64,000 nt of DNA, taken from contig OY986972.1 of NCBI GenBank assembly GCA_963920575.1, positions 6,155,115 to 6,219,114 on the forward strand. The letters run 5' to 3'. This document shows, piece by piece, positions 27,601 through 38,262 of this stretch. Both the position numbers and the translations under genes were made by a program. The stretch is from Narthecium ossifragum (Eukaryota > Streptophyta > Magnoliopsida > Dioscoreales > Nartheciaceae). Under the pieces are notes generated by a model that worked only from the letters and a program-made list of their open reading frames with translations, was not told where the DNA came from and did not search any database. Position 1 is the stretch's first letter; each line of letters starts with the position of its first letter.

Positions 27601-30600
27601 GATCATAGCATGTGTGCTAAAGTGGCAGACTTTGGCTTTTCAAAGTATGCACCTCAAGAAGGAGACAGTGGTGCTTCCTTGGAAGTTAGAGGAACAGCTG
27701 GATACTTGGATCCGGAGTAAGCATAAACATTCATCTTTTCATTATTGGGGAATTGCATACATATTCTTGGGATTTATCTACTACATCTTGTCATAGATAA
27801 AAATGTGATTCATTCCAAATGTACTGTAGGATCTGCAAAGTTGTAAGTGACCGTGGTATAGCTAGATCAAAGCCTGAAGCCGGTCAACGAGTGTCGCTCA
27901 CAGAAGACTCGTCATATTAGACAACATTTGCGCTTTCATTGCCTGTCTGTTTTGAGAGGGTTTATAAATGGTCATATGCTACTACCTGTTTATGTTATCA
28001 TGTTCGTTCCAGTTCACATGGGATCTTGTGTTTAAAGCCTCTCTACTATACTTAGTGGATGGAAAGCACCAAATCTTCTACAAATAGGCTGTTTTCTTAT
28101 AGGCAATAGCTGCCAGGTTCCTCTTAGCTCATCCACATTTGATGCCAGCTTAGCATTGAGACCATATATGTTGAATTTTAGTTCCATGAACCTTCCAGAG
28201 CCATTCAATCTATCTCCCTTGTTGAACTTCATTTCCACCTTTCTGAACTAAAACGCCTGTAATGGCCAATTAGAACCTCTGAAAGTGATATTTTCAAATG
28301 ATTGGGAAGTCCTTGAGAATATCTTTCAAACTTTCATTACAACCCTTGAGTAGCTCAATTGGTTAGTACCCGGTGGTGGTAATGGGTTGGTCTTGGGGTC
28401 CAATCCCCACACCCCCAAATTTGCTGGAAATATAGGGCATTTGCTTAAGCCAGGGTAAAAGGCTTAACTAAGTAAAAAAAAAAACTTCCCAAACTGTTTG
28501 TGTAAAATCCTGACGATTAAGTTATCGGAAGACGCTAGTAACATAAATGCATGTGTTTGGAGAGATATTTGGGTACCCAATTCTAGAAGAAGAAAAAAAA
28601 CTGCTTGCAGGAATAAGTTGGCCAAATGTCAAGGCAAGGATTCCTTTGTGGACCGGCAACCTTGGTGCCAGTCGGTAAATTTCGAGCCGGTGACTTAGCG
28701 GCTCTGGCTCAATGGATTTCGTAGGTGAGACGATCGGCACCGGCTAGTGCCGGTCGATACATGGTGTTGCCGGCCTGTTGCCGGCCGGCAAGAGGTTAGT
28801 GCCGATTGAAAAGAAGAGGGGAAGAGAGGAAGAGAAGAGGGGAGGAACTAGAGATCGAAAATAAAAGGGTAAAAAGGAAGAAGAGAATGACGAGAAAGGA
28901 GAAAGGAGAGGAAGATGAGGGTTAAAGAAGAGGAGGGGAAGGAGAGAAAGAGGAGAGGGAAAAAAAAGAGAAAAAGGGTGAAAGAGAAGGAAGAAGGCCG
29001 ATCATCGGAGGTGGCGGTGAAAGAATGGAGGAGCTTAGGGTTTACCAGGTTTCGGGTCCTATATATTAAACATAACGGGTTTGGGGTCCAAACCCGTTAC
29101 TCACATCTTTTAATAGGTATCTCTCTCTCTCTCTCCTTTCTCTCGATCCCCGCCCTCCTCTCTCTCTCGCGATCGCCGTCCCTGATGCGGGTGTTCCTCT
29201 CACCTCCTCCGGAATCCACCCTCGTCTCCGCCGGAACAGTCGCCTAAGCCCACCACTGACTTTTCTTTTTATTTTCCTCTCACTTTTATGTTCTTGTTCT
29301 CTCCGTTGTGCCTCCGGCACTTAGGGCCGGCACTGCTGGTGCCAAAGGCAAGTCTCAAGCCGGCCGGAGGCCGGCATGGCTCGTGCCTCCGGCACGGCAA
29401 TCTTTGTGTCAAGGTATGAGTCCAATGGCAAGGCAAAAATTATGAATGAGTATGACATTCATAAAGATGAGTATGACATATCCTGAACATTAAACTTAGT
29501 CGTTGGCTTTGCTTTAATGGCATACTCATTTCTATGTAAATTAAAAGAAAGAGCGAAGAGTAGCAGATAAAACATCCGATACAGATAGAAGCACTGGCCT
29601 AGTAATATCTGTAGTCTTCTACATTGATTTTCAATTGGTGATATACTCTTCTTACATAAGGAAAAGGTAAGAGAAGATAAGCTACTGGATAAAACATCCA
29701 ATCGAGCACGCACACACAAAAATATCCATGCACCCACACACTTCCATGCACTCACACGGATGAAGATAGAGGGATAAAGAGAGGTGGAGAGATCTGATAT
29801 TTGTCTTAGATACACTTTAAAGAGAATGCAGATGCAATGAATATCTCATATGGGTATCGAAGTGAATGTTTCCATTGGCTCTAGTTTCTTGCTAACTTCT
29901 TGGAAGTATTGTACTCAGCAACTCTACTGAGTACTAATAAGTAATAAAGAAGTGAAGATCTTTATAGGAATATTCTTTGCTGTTTGAACTGATAAAAGTG
30001 TTCATCTATCCATTGGTATGTAATTCCAATCTCTTTACGTGACCATGTGTGAACCATATGACTTAAAGGATATACTTCTCTAAGTGGCTCATCCAAACAG
30101 AAGACAGTTATGAGTGGGTATATATTAGCATCCCATATTTTGAATTAGCATTTTTTAGAATGTATTAATTTTTTTCAATGGTTATACAGTCTATTTTGTT
30201 CCTATACAGTCCTTTTTCCACTAGTGTTGTAATCAACTATGGCGAGAATATATCATCTACTTGTTCACTTACTGTTCAGAGTGATATGTGGATACAAATA
30301 GGTCACCAGATTATAGTACTCTCAAAACAACTAAAGAGTGTGAATTTCGTTTGCCAGACAGTTATATTGCATATATTTTCAAGTTAACATAAACAACTTC
30401 ATACATCTATGAGTAGCCATATGAATTAGCATGTCTGAGTGTAACCTCTCTATCTTGTCATGTCAAACATTTCAAGGCACATTGCACTTGGTACACATGA
30501 CACTTGTTCAAACAAGATTGCTTGTTCCATGCATATCTAACAAGGCCATAATGGTAAGTAAGGCTTGATCTCTCACCTCTTAGGTTATTCAGGTAATCAC

Positions 30601-33600
30601 TAGACAAGCTGATGTTTACAAGACATTTTCTCAGCAAACAAAACACTTTCACATGGTATTTTGAAGAGAAACATGCATGGAGTCTCTATAACTTTTAAGA
30701 GGAAAGATAAGATAATTGTGGGGCTGTCATGTATGTCATTCCTATCTTAACCAAGCCATCATTTAAAAGGCCATGGTCTCAACCTTTAATGGGTTTATAA
30801 TGTTGTTTCATTCATCTAGACGTACCTAGTGAGTATTTAGAGTTGGGATAGCTGATAACGGATCCATAAGGGATCGTGGATTTGTTCGCGTAAAATCTAT
30901 CCACAAAGGAGTAAAACTACCTAGAAGACTCTGAATTCATCATAGAGAACTCTTTTTCTAATGTCTCATGCAAGTTCAATCTACATGGCCATTTTTAAGA
31001 AACTCCTGTTTATAGGGCCATCCAGTTGGGGTTTCTACATAACCAAGCTGTGATGGATTGGTCTGATTTGGCTTGAGTGGACTCACTTAGAGTAAAGTCC
31101 CAGTAGTTTAAGGAACATTTGCCTATTGCCGCTTTTTTTGTGGAGTAATTGATTTGACCTGAAAGCATGGAAGCATGCGTAGAATTGAAGAGAACGTTTC
31201 ATTCTAATTTAGTGCAATAGGCTTGGGCCAGACCCATGAAGTGCAATGAAAAGTATCATCATGAGGTGAAACTCATAGTAAGTGCTAACAATGACTTGAC
31301 AAGGAGCCTGTATCTTCAAGAAGACTTTGTAGTCGATATGCTTTGGACTACAATGATGGAGCTTGTATACTATGAACTATGAAGCTTGACAAGCAACTGT
31401 TTATTGGTTGGAATCGCATATTGGGTTAATTATTTGCAGAAACCGTTCATTTCTAGGATTGAAATGGATTTGTTCTGTCACCTTGCATGTGAGTGTTTGG
31501 AGAAAATGATGTATCCACATAGATTTACAGCAACTCTTTATCGTTATGACAACAAATGGGAAATCTATCTTCAGCTGTCTGTGTTCAAAAAAGAGTAGCG
31601 GATGACTGACACATCTTCTGCATACGAACTGTTAAGAGCAGTTTACGCCTGATCATTTTGAAGTGAGACGTTTTGAGTTGTTGCAAACATTATATTAACC
31701 AGTCACGCATCAAGCATTCAAGCTGCATATTCCAGCTGTGCTCCTGAACCAACAAGGACATTGTTAAAAAAAGTCCCAACACCTTGTTTTAGACTTCGTT
31801 TGGGATCTTATTCATAGAAAACAAATAGTGCTATCAAATCCTTTGGCATTGAACATGTAGCTGCAACTTATAGCTTTAATGGAGACTCTATTAAAAACAA
31901 TTAGCCTGATTACACCCTCATGCAATATTTGGTTCAGGGAATGATGTGCCAGTAGAAGGTTAACTCTTTAACCATATTCTAAGCTCTTCATTTTTGACGA
32001 ACTGCAGGTACTATTCTACCCAACAGCTATCTACCAAAAGTGATGTCTTTAGCTTTGGAGTGGTGCTTTTAGAAATAATAACTGGGAAAGAACCCCTAAA
32101 TATACAGGGTCCACGAAATGAATGGAGCTTAATAGAATGGGTAAGGTTTATATTTTGACAATATCTTGTTACCTTTCTAATGCAATCTAGGAAAACATGG
32201 TTGTTCCATTTGTAATCTCCAGGATGTTATTATGAATTATCTCATTTTTATTATTCTTCTCTAACATATCAAGAAAAGAACCTACACCTGAGATCTCAGA
32301 AAAATTTGTTAACATGTTTTATCAGCACTCTTAACAGTGAAATTTTGAAAATCGAGATGACGTCCTTAACCATTATAAGACTTCTTTTGGTTTTCTGGAA
32401 TTCAGATTAGGACATGCAAGGGTCAATGGTAATCTGAAACTGAGATGACGGAAAATACCCCTTTCGTTAGATCAAAGAGATTACTCTATTCATAGGACTT
32501 ATCCATGATTTAAGTTTTTAAAGTACTGTCAGTACTTGAAAGCATATAAGAGAAGACGATAGTGCAACAGATTTGCCTCCGGCTAAAAGCAGACCTTGTT
32601 GCTCAGTTATCATCTGTTTACGGATTGGACTTGCTTCCTTAACCTGTTTTCTCACAAATGATCTGATCATTCCCATATAGAGCATTTAGAGTTTCATTGT
32701 ACTCTATTGATCAGTTAAAGATGAAATAATATTGATGACTTCTCCCATTTGTAGCTATATCTATTAGTTCTCTATCCTGCACCTGCAATTCTACACTTTT
32801 ATTTCGAAGATCTTTAATTGATGATCTTAGTTTAGCATCCTACTAATCCTTGACCTTGTGCTATGTGGCTTTCATCCAAAATTCAAAATGAAAGCTAAAT
32901 GGTATTTAGGGTTAAAGTAGTACAGCCCATAGATTGCCGTCCCGGTGGCACGCGCCGTGCCGGCAGCCTGCTGGCACGGTACGTGCCGCCGGCACGGGGG
33001 CGTGCCGGACCGTTGTTTTTCTTCCTTCTCCTCCTCCTTCTCCTCCTATTTCTTCTTTCTTCTTCTCGGCACGGTACGGGGTTTTTTGTGCCGGCAACCC
33101 ACCGGTACGGTACATGCCGGGCGGCACGCACAGTGCCGGACCGGCACGGCAATCCATGGCAGCCTACGTTAAAATTTGCAAGTTATTCTTGGATTTTGAG
33201 CAGCTGTCATAAGAGTACTGAGATACAGTAGACCGGCAGTTTCCTCATTGTAAGAGAAAGAGCAGTGCTCGGGATTTCATTGTTAAAATGTTCCTTTGCC
33301 TTATAAGATGATGATCATTCATCTATCTGCTATATAATCTATTTTAATGAAATTTTGGCAGTGTGATGGAGTTTAGTTGTGAGTCCAGAGTAGCAAACCG
33401 GGCCAAAAATGGGCTTTATAAAGTTATGTTCTTTGAGATCTTAGCTATTAATTAGTGGATGGTCTTCAAATAACTTCTAGGTCTTCTCAGTTAACAACTT
33501 GCATCTGTTAATGATAACCAGAACAATTCTCTAAATGGATTTTATCATTTCTTTTAGCAATTTAAACAAAACATCAGCGAGTATAAGCTGCATGGCGCCG

Positions 33601-34487
33601 CCTATACTGTGATTTTTTTCTTAATAGAATTTTATTGGTGGGGTTTGTTTCGCGGAAACTAGGATCTAAGATTCCCTCCCAATTTGTTTGTGCCTTCTGA
33701 AATGATTTAACTGAACATTACTGCTCTCCTTATCGTATTGGCAGCTCTTCAAATTAGTTGTCTTACTCAGGTTGGTTGTAATTTGGAAGCTTCTTGAATT
33801 GCGTAGAAAACCTATAAACGAGGAGTTTGCATATGCCTCTCTAGAATCCAGCTGTAAGAGCAAGTAAGTTAGGTAGATATTTCTCCAATCCCAGTTGTTT
33901 TTATCTCCTGCTGCAATTAACCCAAATTCAACTGTCTATAAGTGTTCACTATGAATTAAAGTGCTTTTGGAATGAAACAAGTTGCTAGTTTAAACTAATC
34001 AATGATTTCCATATGCTATCAGAATCTGTGATGTTTCCTTACATGCTATATAATCTAACAAATGGACTATGTATTCACCTGAAACTCCAATCCTTTCTCC
34101 ATAACTGTATTGTCTATACAATCTGTTCTATGGTTGCAGGCAAAGGAATTTATCAGAGAGTCGAGAATCGAGGAAATTGTGGATCCAACTATAATAGGTG
34201 GGTATCATGCGGAGGCAATGTGGAGGGTGGTCGAGACTGCAATAGCTTGCATCCAACCTCTCTCTGCTTACCGGCCGAGCATGGATGATGTTGTCCGGGA
34301 GCTGGAGGATTCACTCATAATAGAGAACAATGCCTCAGAGTACATGAAGTCTATTAATGAGAGCATCACTGGAGGACTATCAAATCGGTTCTTGCACATA
34401 GACGGGATGATGGTGCCACAAATTTCTAGTCCAGCTCAACCATCGCCGAGCTATGGCAACATCATGCCTACACCTCTACCAAGATAG
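9630..34487 (+). CDS. SYMRK: Symbiosis receptor-like kinase, 14 exons, 891 aa
   Basis: Exons: 9630-9693, 13041-13560, 13680-14155, 14982-15132, 15447-15518, 15612-15683, 15830-15889, 15979-16148, 18227-18450, 20316-20442, 20534-20602, 27527-27716, 32008-32140, 34140-34487. All junctions are GT-AG and the phases close to 2676 nt. Domains: signal peptide (1-22); malectin-like ectodomain (about 24-350); GNPC at 379-382 where legume SYMRK has GDPC; two LRRs on 72-nt phase-2 exons; membrane span about 487-512; kinase from about 565 with GEGGFG, Lys587, HRD Asp685 and DFG Asp703. The C-terminus matches SYMRK ([20 protein letters not shown]). SYMRK is a plasma-membrane co-receptor upstream of nuclear calcium spiking in arbuscular mycorrhiza and root nodulation. 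An in-frame ATG at 9567 would add 21 residues; 9630 gives the cleaner signal peptide. Introns 1, 11, 12 and 13 are long and transposon-rich. No disabling change was seen. Confidence 0.95.
11025..11520 (-). pseudogene. Nuclear insertion of chloroplast 23S rDNA (NUPT)
   Basis: The minus strand reads as plastid 23S rRNA, 5' half. It contains recognisable runs such as 'ggggttgtgggagagcaata', 'gactcgcgagaagt'-like divergent spots, 'gctaaatactcctgggtgac', 'gatagcgaagtagtaccgtg' and 'gaaacccaccggagccgta'-like sequence with a few substitutions. Homology stops at about 11025 on one side and 11520 on the other, so this is a fragment of about 0.5 kb lying antisense inside SYMRK intron 1. It is not a functional rRNA gene. 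The approximate motif renderings above are by eye. Confidence 0.9.
11811..11986. repeat. Tandem duplication, 88-bp unit x2
   Basis: 11811-11898 and 11899-11986 are almost identical ('cctttgtttgtcttgtagtc' opens both), differing at about one position. A recent local duplication within SYMRK intron 1. Confidence 0.92.
16149..18226. other. SYMRK intron 8 (2.1 kb)
   Basis: No gene. Holds a short run of GATTAG hexamers (about 17178-17205) and a strongly purine-rich tract (about 17270-17700) whose open frames are compositional artefacts. Confidence 0.7.
18893..18952. repeat. (AAAAAG)n / (AAAAAT)n microsatellite
   Basis: About seven AAAAAG units followed by AAAAAT units in SYMRK intron 9. Confidence 0.9.
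21146..21693. repeat. Tandem segmental duplication, one copy carrying a MITE
   Basis: Copy 1 (21146-21508) and copy 2 (21509-21693) both start 'agagctagtttaaagaaagt' and end at the 'aaaaaataag' junction. Copy 1 is longer because a Tourist-type MITE (21264-21444) sits in it. Copy 2 preserves the empty site. Confidence 0.9.
21264..21444. mobile_element. Tourist-like (PIF/Harbinger) MITE, 181 bp
   Basis: Perfect 13-bp terminal inverted repeats GGGCGCGTTTGGC at 21264-21276 and 21432-21444, flanked by a 3-bp TTA duplication (21261-21263, 21445-21447). The unoccupied target survives in the neighbouring tandem copy, where the sequence has a single TTA. The interior is GC-rich and full of GGATCC/GGATTCC palindromes. 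Non-coding. Confidence 0.93.
21921..22271 (-). mobile_element. Cassandra-type solo LTR with 5S rRNA-derived segment
   Basis: A 351-bp TG...CA unit flanked by a perfect 5-bp duplication GATTT (21916-21920, 22272-22276). On the minus strand it contains 5S rRNA-derived sequence: GGGTGACCTCCTGGGAAG (about 22053-22033) and AAGCGTGCT further upstream. The block AAAAGCGGACAATATTGTG follows at about 22000-21980. These are hallmarks of Cassandra TRIM LTRs, which carry a Pol III 5S promoter. There is no second LTR or internal domain, so it is a solo LTR left by LTR recombination, antisense to SYMRK in intron 11. Confidence 0.88.
24232..24938. mobile_element. Non-autonomous PIF/Harbinger-type element, 707 bp
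   Basis: Termini GGGCCTATTTGGT and (complement) GGGCATGTTTGGT are near-matching inverted repeats, flanked by TAA duplications (24229-24231, 24939-24941). The interior has a diverged direct duplication (about 24362-24435 and 24528-24600) and G/T-rich subterminal words (GGAGTGG, GGGTGGGGTGG). No transposase coding is visible. Confidence 0.82.
25790..25937. mobile_element. Foldback MITE, about 150 bp
   Basis: Arms of about 42 bp are reverse complements. The left arm carries 'atagtcagatcgaaatagc'; the right arm carries 'gttatttcgatccgactat' and ends 'ggatcaccgt'. A partial second copy ('agatgaagaatgttatttc') follows at 25942-25960. In SYMRK intron 11. Confidence 0.75.
28342..28484 (+). mobile_element. 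tRNA-derived SINE
   Basis: Pol III promoter boxes of a tRNA type: A box TAGCTCAATTGG (28351-28362) and B box GGGGTCCAATCCCC (28395-28408). A short unrelated body and an A-rich tail (28474-28484) follow. It does not fold as an intact tRNA. No clear target duplication was found. Plus strand, within SYMRK intron 12. Confidence 0.75.
28690..29402. repeat. GCCGG-rich composite repeat with purine/pyrimidine arms
   Basis: GCCGGC-rich borders (28737-28800, 29320-29402) enclose a homopurine tract (28805-29010), a perfect 'aacgggtttgg'/'ccaaacccgtt' hairpin (about 29069-29095) and a CT-rich tract (29118-29180). Word content resembles the element at 32932-33154, suggesting a related non-coding family. 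Boundaries are uncertain. Confidence 0.4.
32141..34139. other. SYMRK intron 13 (2.0 kb)
   Basis: No gene. Holds the GC-rich inverted-repeat element at 32932-33154. Confidence 0.7.
32932..33154. mobile_element. GC-rich inverted-repeat element (MITE-like)
   Basis: Ends GATTGCCGTCCCGGT and (complement) GATTGCCGTGCCGGT are near-perfect inverted repeats. The borders are built of GTGCCGG/CCGGCAC words and the centre is a pyrimidine tract. No target duplication could be fixed. Overlapping open frames here are compositional. Confidence 0.6.
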
Positions 34488-35411
34488 CTGGATCTAAATG
34501 CTGTAACTTCTTCTACAACTTTGTTTAGTTGATAACAACCTGCCCATGGCATGTGACAACTGAATGAAACAGAAGCGTATGATTCACGATTCATTTGCTG
34601 CTTCTCAGTGTAAGAAATATTCGGAATATAAGCAATGTCTAATTGTTGTTTTACTGTTGTTATACAACAGTTCCTTGGTATGCTTTGATCAAGTTGACTT
34701 TTTCCAATTGTAAATTCTACTGTGTGAATGCGATGCTTATGAATCGCGTTCCAAAGGGTTGACTTTCTTTTTGATCCAGCAGAATGGATTGTGTTGGACT
34801 GCCTTAGGGAGCTGCAAACTTGTGTCTGATAACAAGGATTCGGCACTTTAGGTACAGGGGAACAATCCTGATGACTTTGTGGCTATCAAATTAGTTTCAG
34901 CACTCAACCTAGTGGTAAGACATGTAACCAACCTCTAGGGTGGATATCACAAGTTCATGTCTTGGTTACGTATCGGTAGGTTTGCGGGATAGATTCGATC
35001 ATTTAGATGATAAGCACATAATGGTTGTTCAGCAGTAGCAACGAGAGATACTTGTCGTCGCCCTCACCTGTTATCTGCAGAGCACCAACTGCTTAATATA
35101 AGTATTTTGTCATTGAACATCTTCATAACAGAAAGCTACAAACGCGGCAAAAATTTCCAAATTATACTAGGGAGACTCAAGTATGAATTTAACACAAAAA
35201 AATCTGATTCAGAGGTTCTCCTACAGTAATACTTACTTTCAAATTTAGACAAAAAGATGGCATGGAAGTTTGAAAATCTATTATTTTCAGAGAAAAAGGC
35301 AACCATAAAAATTAAGCTGCAGAGCAAGTATTTCTTTTTTTAGAGTGGTGTACTGAGGTCATATACTAAACACTTTTTGACTGGAGTTTGACTTCTTCTC
35401 CATGACTTGAA
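34488..35411. other. SYMRK 3' flank, no gene seen
   Basis: Includes the SYMRK 3' untranslated region. No canonical AATAAA was found close to the stop. No coding feature was recognised. Confidence 0.5.
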
Positions 35412-35420
35412 TTGACAAAT

Positions 35421-36095
35421 GGGTGCGTCTACACCGCCCTTTTTCTTTTTTTCCTAAACTACCCCCGTCGGTTAAGCACAAGTTCGATTTTTAAAAACCG
35501 AACATTAAGCACACTTTTGATTTTTAAAATCCGAATACTATGTTGACTTTTAAAAACCGAACATTAACTACGTGTTCGAGTTTTTATATCCGAATAGAAA
35601 CCAAAAGTTCGATTATTTAAAGCCGAACATTGCCTTAGTTATTAAAAACTAAAAGATTCGATTTTTAAAAACCGAAAAAAAAACATAGTAGTTCGGTTTT
35701 TAAAAATCGAACTGCTCTGACGGAAGAGAGAGAGAGGGAGATAGAGGGAGAGAGAGGGGGGAAGAGAGGTGAGGGCTTCGGGAGGTTGCAGACCGGCTAA
35801 ATTTGGCCGCCCGGAGAGATCCACGAGGGAGATCGACGAGAGAGAGAGAGAGAGATCAGGAAGAGAGGAGAGAAGACGGTGGCTTCGGGCACGGCGTCCG
35901 GCGACATAGAGCATGCCGGTGGGGGCGACGTCAAGGTTGTAGGCCGGCGATGGACAAGGCCATTGAGAGAGAGAGGAGAGGGTGATCGGGGAGAGAATGA
36001 GAGGGAGGGAGGGAGGTTGAAGACGAGGGTAGTTTGGGAAATAAAAAAAATGGGCGGTGTACTTAGTCATTTGGGCGGTGTCAATAGACGCACCC
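35421..36095. mobile_element. Mutator-type MITE (9-bp TSD) with palindrome array
   Basis: A perfect 9-bp target duplication TTGACAAAT (35412-35420, 36096-36104) and inverted termini (GGGTGCGTCTA...CACCGCCC, the right end with a 4-bp insertion relative to the left) identify a non-autonomous Mutator-like element of 675 bp. Its left half (35482-35712) carries seven interrupted palindromes GTTCGATTTTT-AAAACCGAAC. The right half is a GA microsatellite plus GC-rich filler. No transposase. Confidence 0.88.
35482..35712. repeat. Seven interrupted palindromes within the Mutator MITE
   Basis: Units start at 35482, 35514, 35542, 35574, 35607, 35655 and 35691; best examples GTTCGATTTTTAAAAACCG (first) and the nearly perfect last unit. 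Spacing is mostly 28-36 bp. The family is shared with the array at 1-221. Confidence 0.8.
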
Positions 36096-36491
36096 TTGAC
36101 AAATTGCCTTCTCTTGATGGGTCAGTCAAGAGTTGGTTTTGATTTTCTAATGTGATGCGCGCACCTGCTTCAGAATGCTGACAAAGCTTCGACACTGTTT
36201 ACATCACAGCAAATACTTCAACACTACAGGTTACACTTGTTTATGGATCAGAACGTACTGCACGTGGAAATTGCAATGTTTTTGTAATCGGTGTTAGGGA
36301 TTTTTAATTTTGGCGGCCCTTTTGAAGAGTCATCACTTAGTTGTGATGCTGCAGAGATAGAAACCATATATATATATATATACTAGTCCTATCCCCTGCC
36401 ACATGGCAGGGTAACCACCATCTCCCCTCACCTCCCTCATCACTCCCCACTAACCCCCCTAACTCCCCCCTCCCCTACTATTACCCCCTCC

Positions 36492-36691
36492 NNNNNNNNN
36501 NNNNNNNNNNNNNNNNNNNNNNNNNNNNNNNNNNNNNNNNNNNNNNNNNNNNNNNNNNNNNNNNNNNNNNNNNNNNNNNNNNNNNNNNNNNNNNNNNNNN
36601 NNNNNNNNNNNNNNNNNNNNNNNNNNNNNNNNNNNNNNNNNNNNNNNNNNNNNNNNNNNNNNNNNNNNNNNNNNNNNNNNNNNNNNNNNNN
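36492..36691. other. Assembly gap, 200 N
   Basis: Exactly 200 unknown bases, probably a placeholder length. Reading frames running through it are meaningless. Confidence 0.99.
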
Positions 36692-37094
36692 ATCCATTCT
36701 AATGCCAAGCAGTTTCCAGTACGGAGATCAAAACAGGAACTACATCTTTAATCCATTTCGGTAAAACAAGCAAGAATAGATGTCGAGATATGCAAAGACG
36801 CAAGATAGTAAAAGAATGCTATCTTTTCTAACAGATATGGAAATGTCAGAACTTCTAGTAAAGGAAGTTAAGAAATTAATCTCAAAGAAATGGTCTAGTA
36901 TATCAGGACGATACGAACAAGCTGCAACCTACCTCTGCAATTTGATCTTTCTTGAGATAGAAATCTAACAAGTAAGCACTGTTAGATTGTTTTAACAGAT
37001 CAAAGCTTATGCAAATGTTCCTATAGAAGCATTGCAACAAGCATAAGGTATAACACAAGATACAATCAAAAAGGAAAAAAATAGTAGCTTTGAG

Positions 37095-37230
37095 AACTTC
37101 TAGACCATAAACGGATCCCCTCGATGATCTCCTGGGCACGGATCTTCACCGAATCCCTTTGGATAGCGGCTTCCTCAGTCCCGGCCGACGCCTTCCCTAT
37201 TCCAAGGTGCCACTCCACAGGCTTCGACGC
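37095..37230 (-). pseudogene. Possible captured exon, unknown origin
   Basis: Minus-strand frame with protein-like composition, including GIGKASAGTEEAAIQRDSVK and RAQEIIEGIRLW, ends at a possible GT donor near 37109. It differs from the low-complexity GC-rich sequence beside it. The gene family was not recognised. It lies within, and in the orientation of, the Helitron-like element. Confidence 0.35.
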
Positions 37231-37536
37231 GCGGACACCACAAGCTTCGACGGGGCGTGGCGGGGCGAGGGAGGCTGTGGCGAGGCGAGGGAGGACGGGG
37301 CGTGGTCGAGGGAGGCCGGGGTAAGACGGGGCGAGGGAGGTCGGGGCGGGCGAGGCGTCGGCGGCGGTGGCGACGTCTAGGGCACGGGAGAGAGGGGCTC
37401 GATCGAGTGGAGTGGATAGGGGAGATGGGGGGGTTAAGTCCCCTGATATGCATCATGACCGTCCGATGGGGATCGGACGGTCCAGATACTGGTTCTCTAT
37501 ATAAGAGTTAGGGAACCGGTTTCCTCTAGAAAATTC

Positions 37537-37538
<2 letters not shown>

Positions 37539-37588
<50 letters not shown>
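37539..37588. repeat. (AT)n microsatellite
   Basis: About 25 uninterrupted AT dinucleotides. Confidence 0.97.
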
Positions 37589-37591
<3 letters not shown>

Positions 37592-38013
37592 TGTTTTGAT
37601 GCATGGTTTGATGAATGAGTGGCATGCACGCCTCATCTAAGAACTACAACGGGACATAGCAATGCATGCTCTTATGAGAAGATTTGATCATAATTGGTTT
37701 TAGAGATGTTTTTTGAAAGCGAATTGTGAGGACCCGGCTCAGACTTCTATGGATATTTTGGGTTGTCCCGTGTGTGATTAGGATATATAACTCAACGTGT
37801 TTTAAAACCATGATGGTAATAATTCAATCAAAAAACTCCATGTTAAGCATGCTTGTTTTGAAACGGTTCAAATTAAAACGGACAATATGAAAACTCAATG
37901 TTAAGCATGCTTCCCTTGTAGCGGTCTCGGGATGGATGAACTTTTGCAAAGTGTTCTCGGTTTCTATGAATGATGGAAAAGCAGATAATATTGTGTGGGA
38001 ATAGCGATAGACT

Positions 38014-38262
38014 CATAACATTCTTCTAATTCATAATAGTGCATTAACATTCATAATATGCAGAATACGGATTGTGTGAGAAGAGCGAAGGCATTACACC
38101 ATGACCCATAACATTCTTCTAATTCATAATAGTGCATTAACATTTATTCATAATATGTAGAATACGGATTGTGTGGGAAGAACGAGGGCGTTATACTATG
38201 ACTCGTAGCATTCTTCTAATTCATAATAGTGCATTAACATTCATAATATGCATAATACATTA
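38014..38262. repeat. Tandem repeat, about 95 bp x2.6
   Basis: Copies start at 38014, 38107 and 38204 (third partial). All contain 'attcttctaattcataatag' and, in the first two, 'aatacggattgtgtg'. The array abuts the 5' break of the oxidosqualene cyclase pseudogene. Confidence 0.88.

Larger units (their letters stand above)
27717..32007. other. SYMRK intron 12 (4.3 kb)
   Basis: No gene. Contains a SINE (28342-28484) and a GC-rich composite repeat (about 28690-29402). The part 29403-32007 is AT-rich without recognised features. Confidence 0.7.
36382..37537 (-). mobile_element. Helitron-like element, possible gene-fragment carrier, with gap
   Basis: On the minus strand the 3' end shows a hairpin CCCTGCCA-TG-TGGCAGGG (36410-36393), 7 nt later the terminal CTAG (36385-36382), followed by T. 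This is the Helitron signature. The 5' end lies near 37506-37537 (TCTTATATAG...GAACCAG, similar to the Helitron at 51634-51815) but is not fixed. Both flanks are AT dinucleotide repeats. The interior has an assembly gap and a GC-rich stretch with a possible captured exon. Confidence 0.6.

Noticed and set aside
32895..33231. Five overlapping frames of 75-110 codons
   Set aside because: All arise from the GC-rich inverted-repeat element; mutual overlap on both strands shows composition, not coding.
36440..36708. Two frames running through unknown residues
   Set aside because: They consist almost wholly of the 200-N assembly gap.
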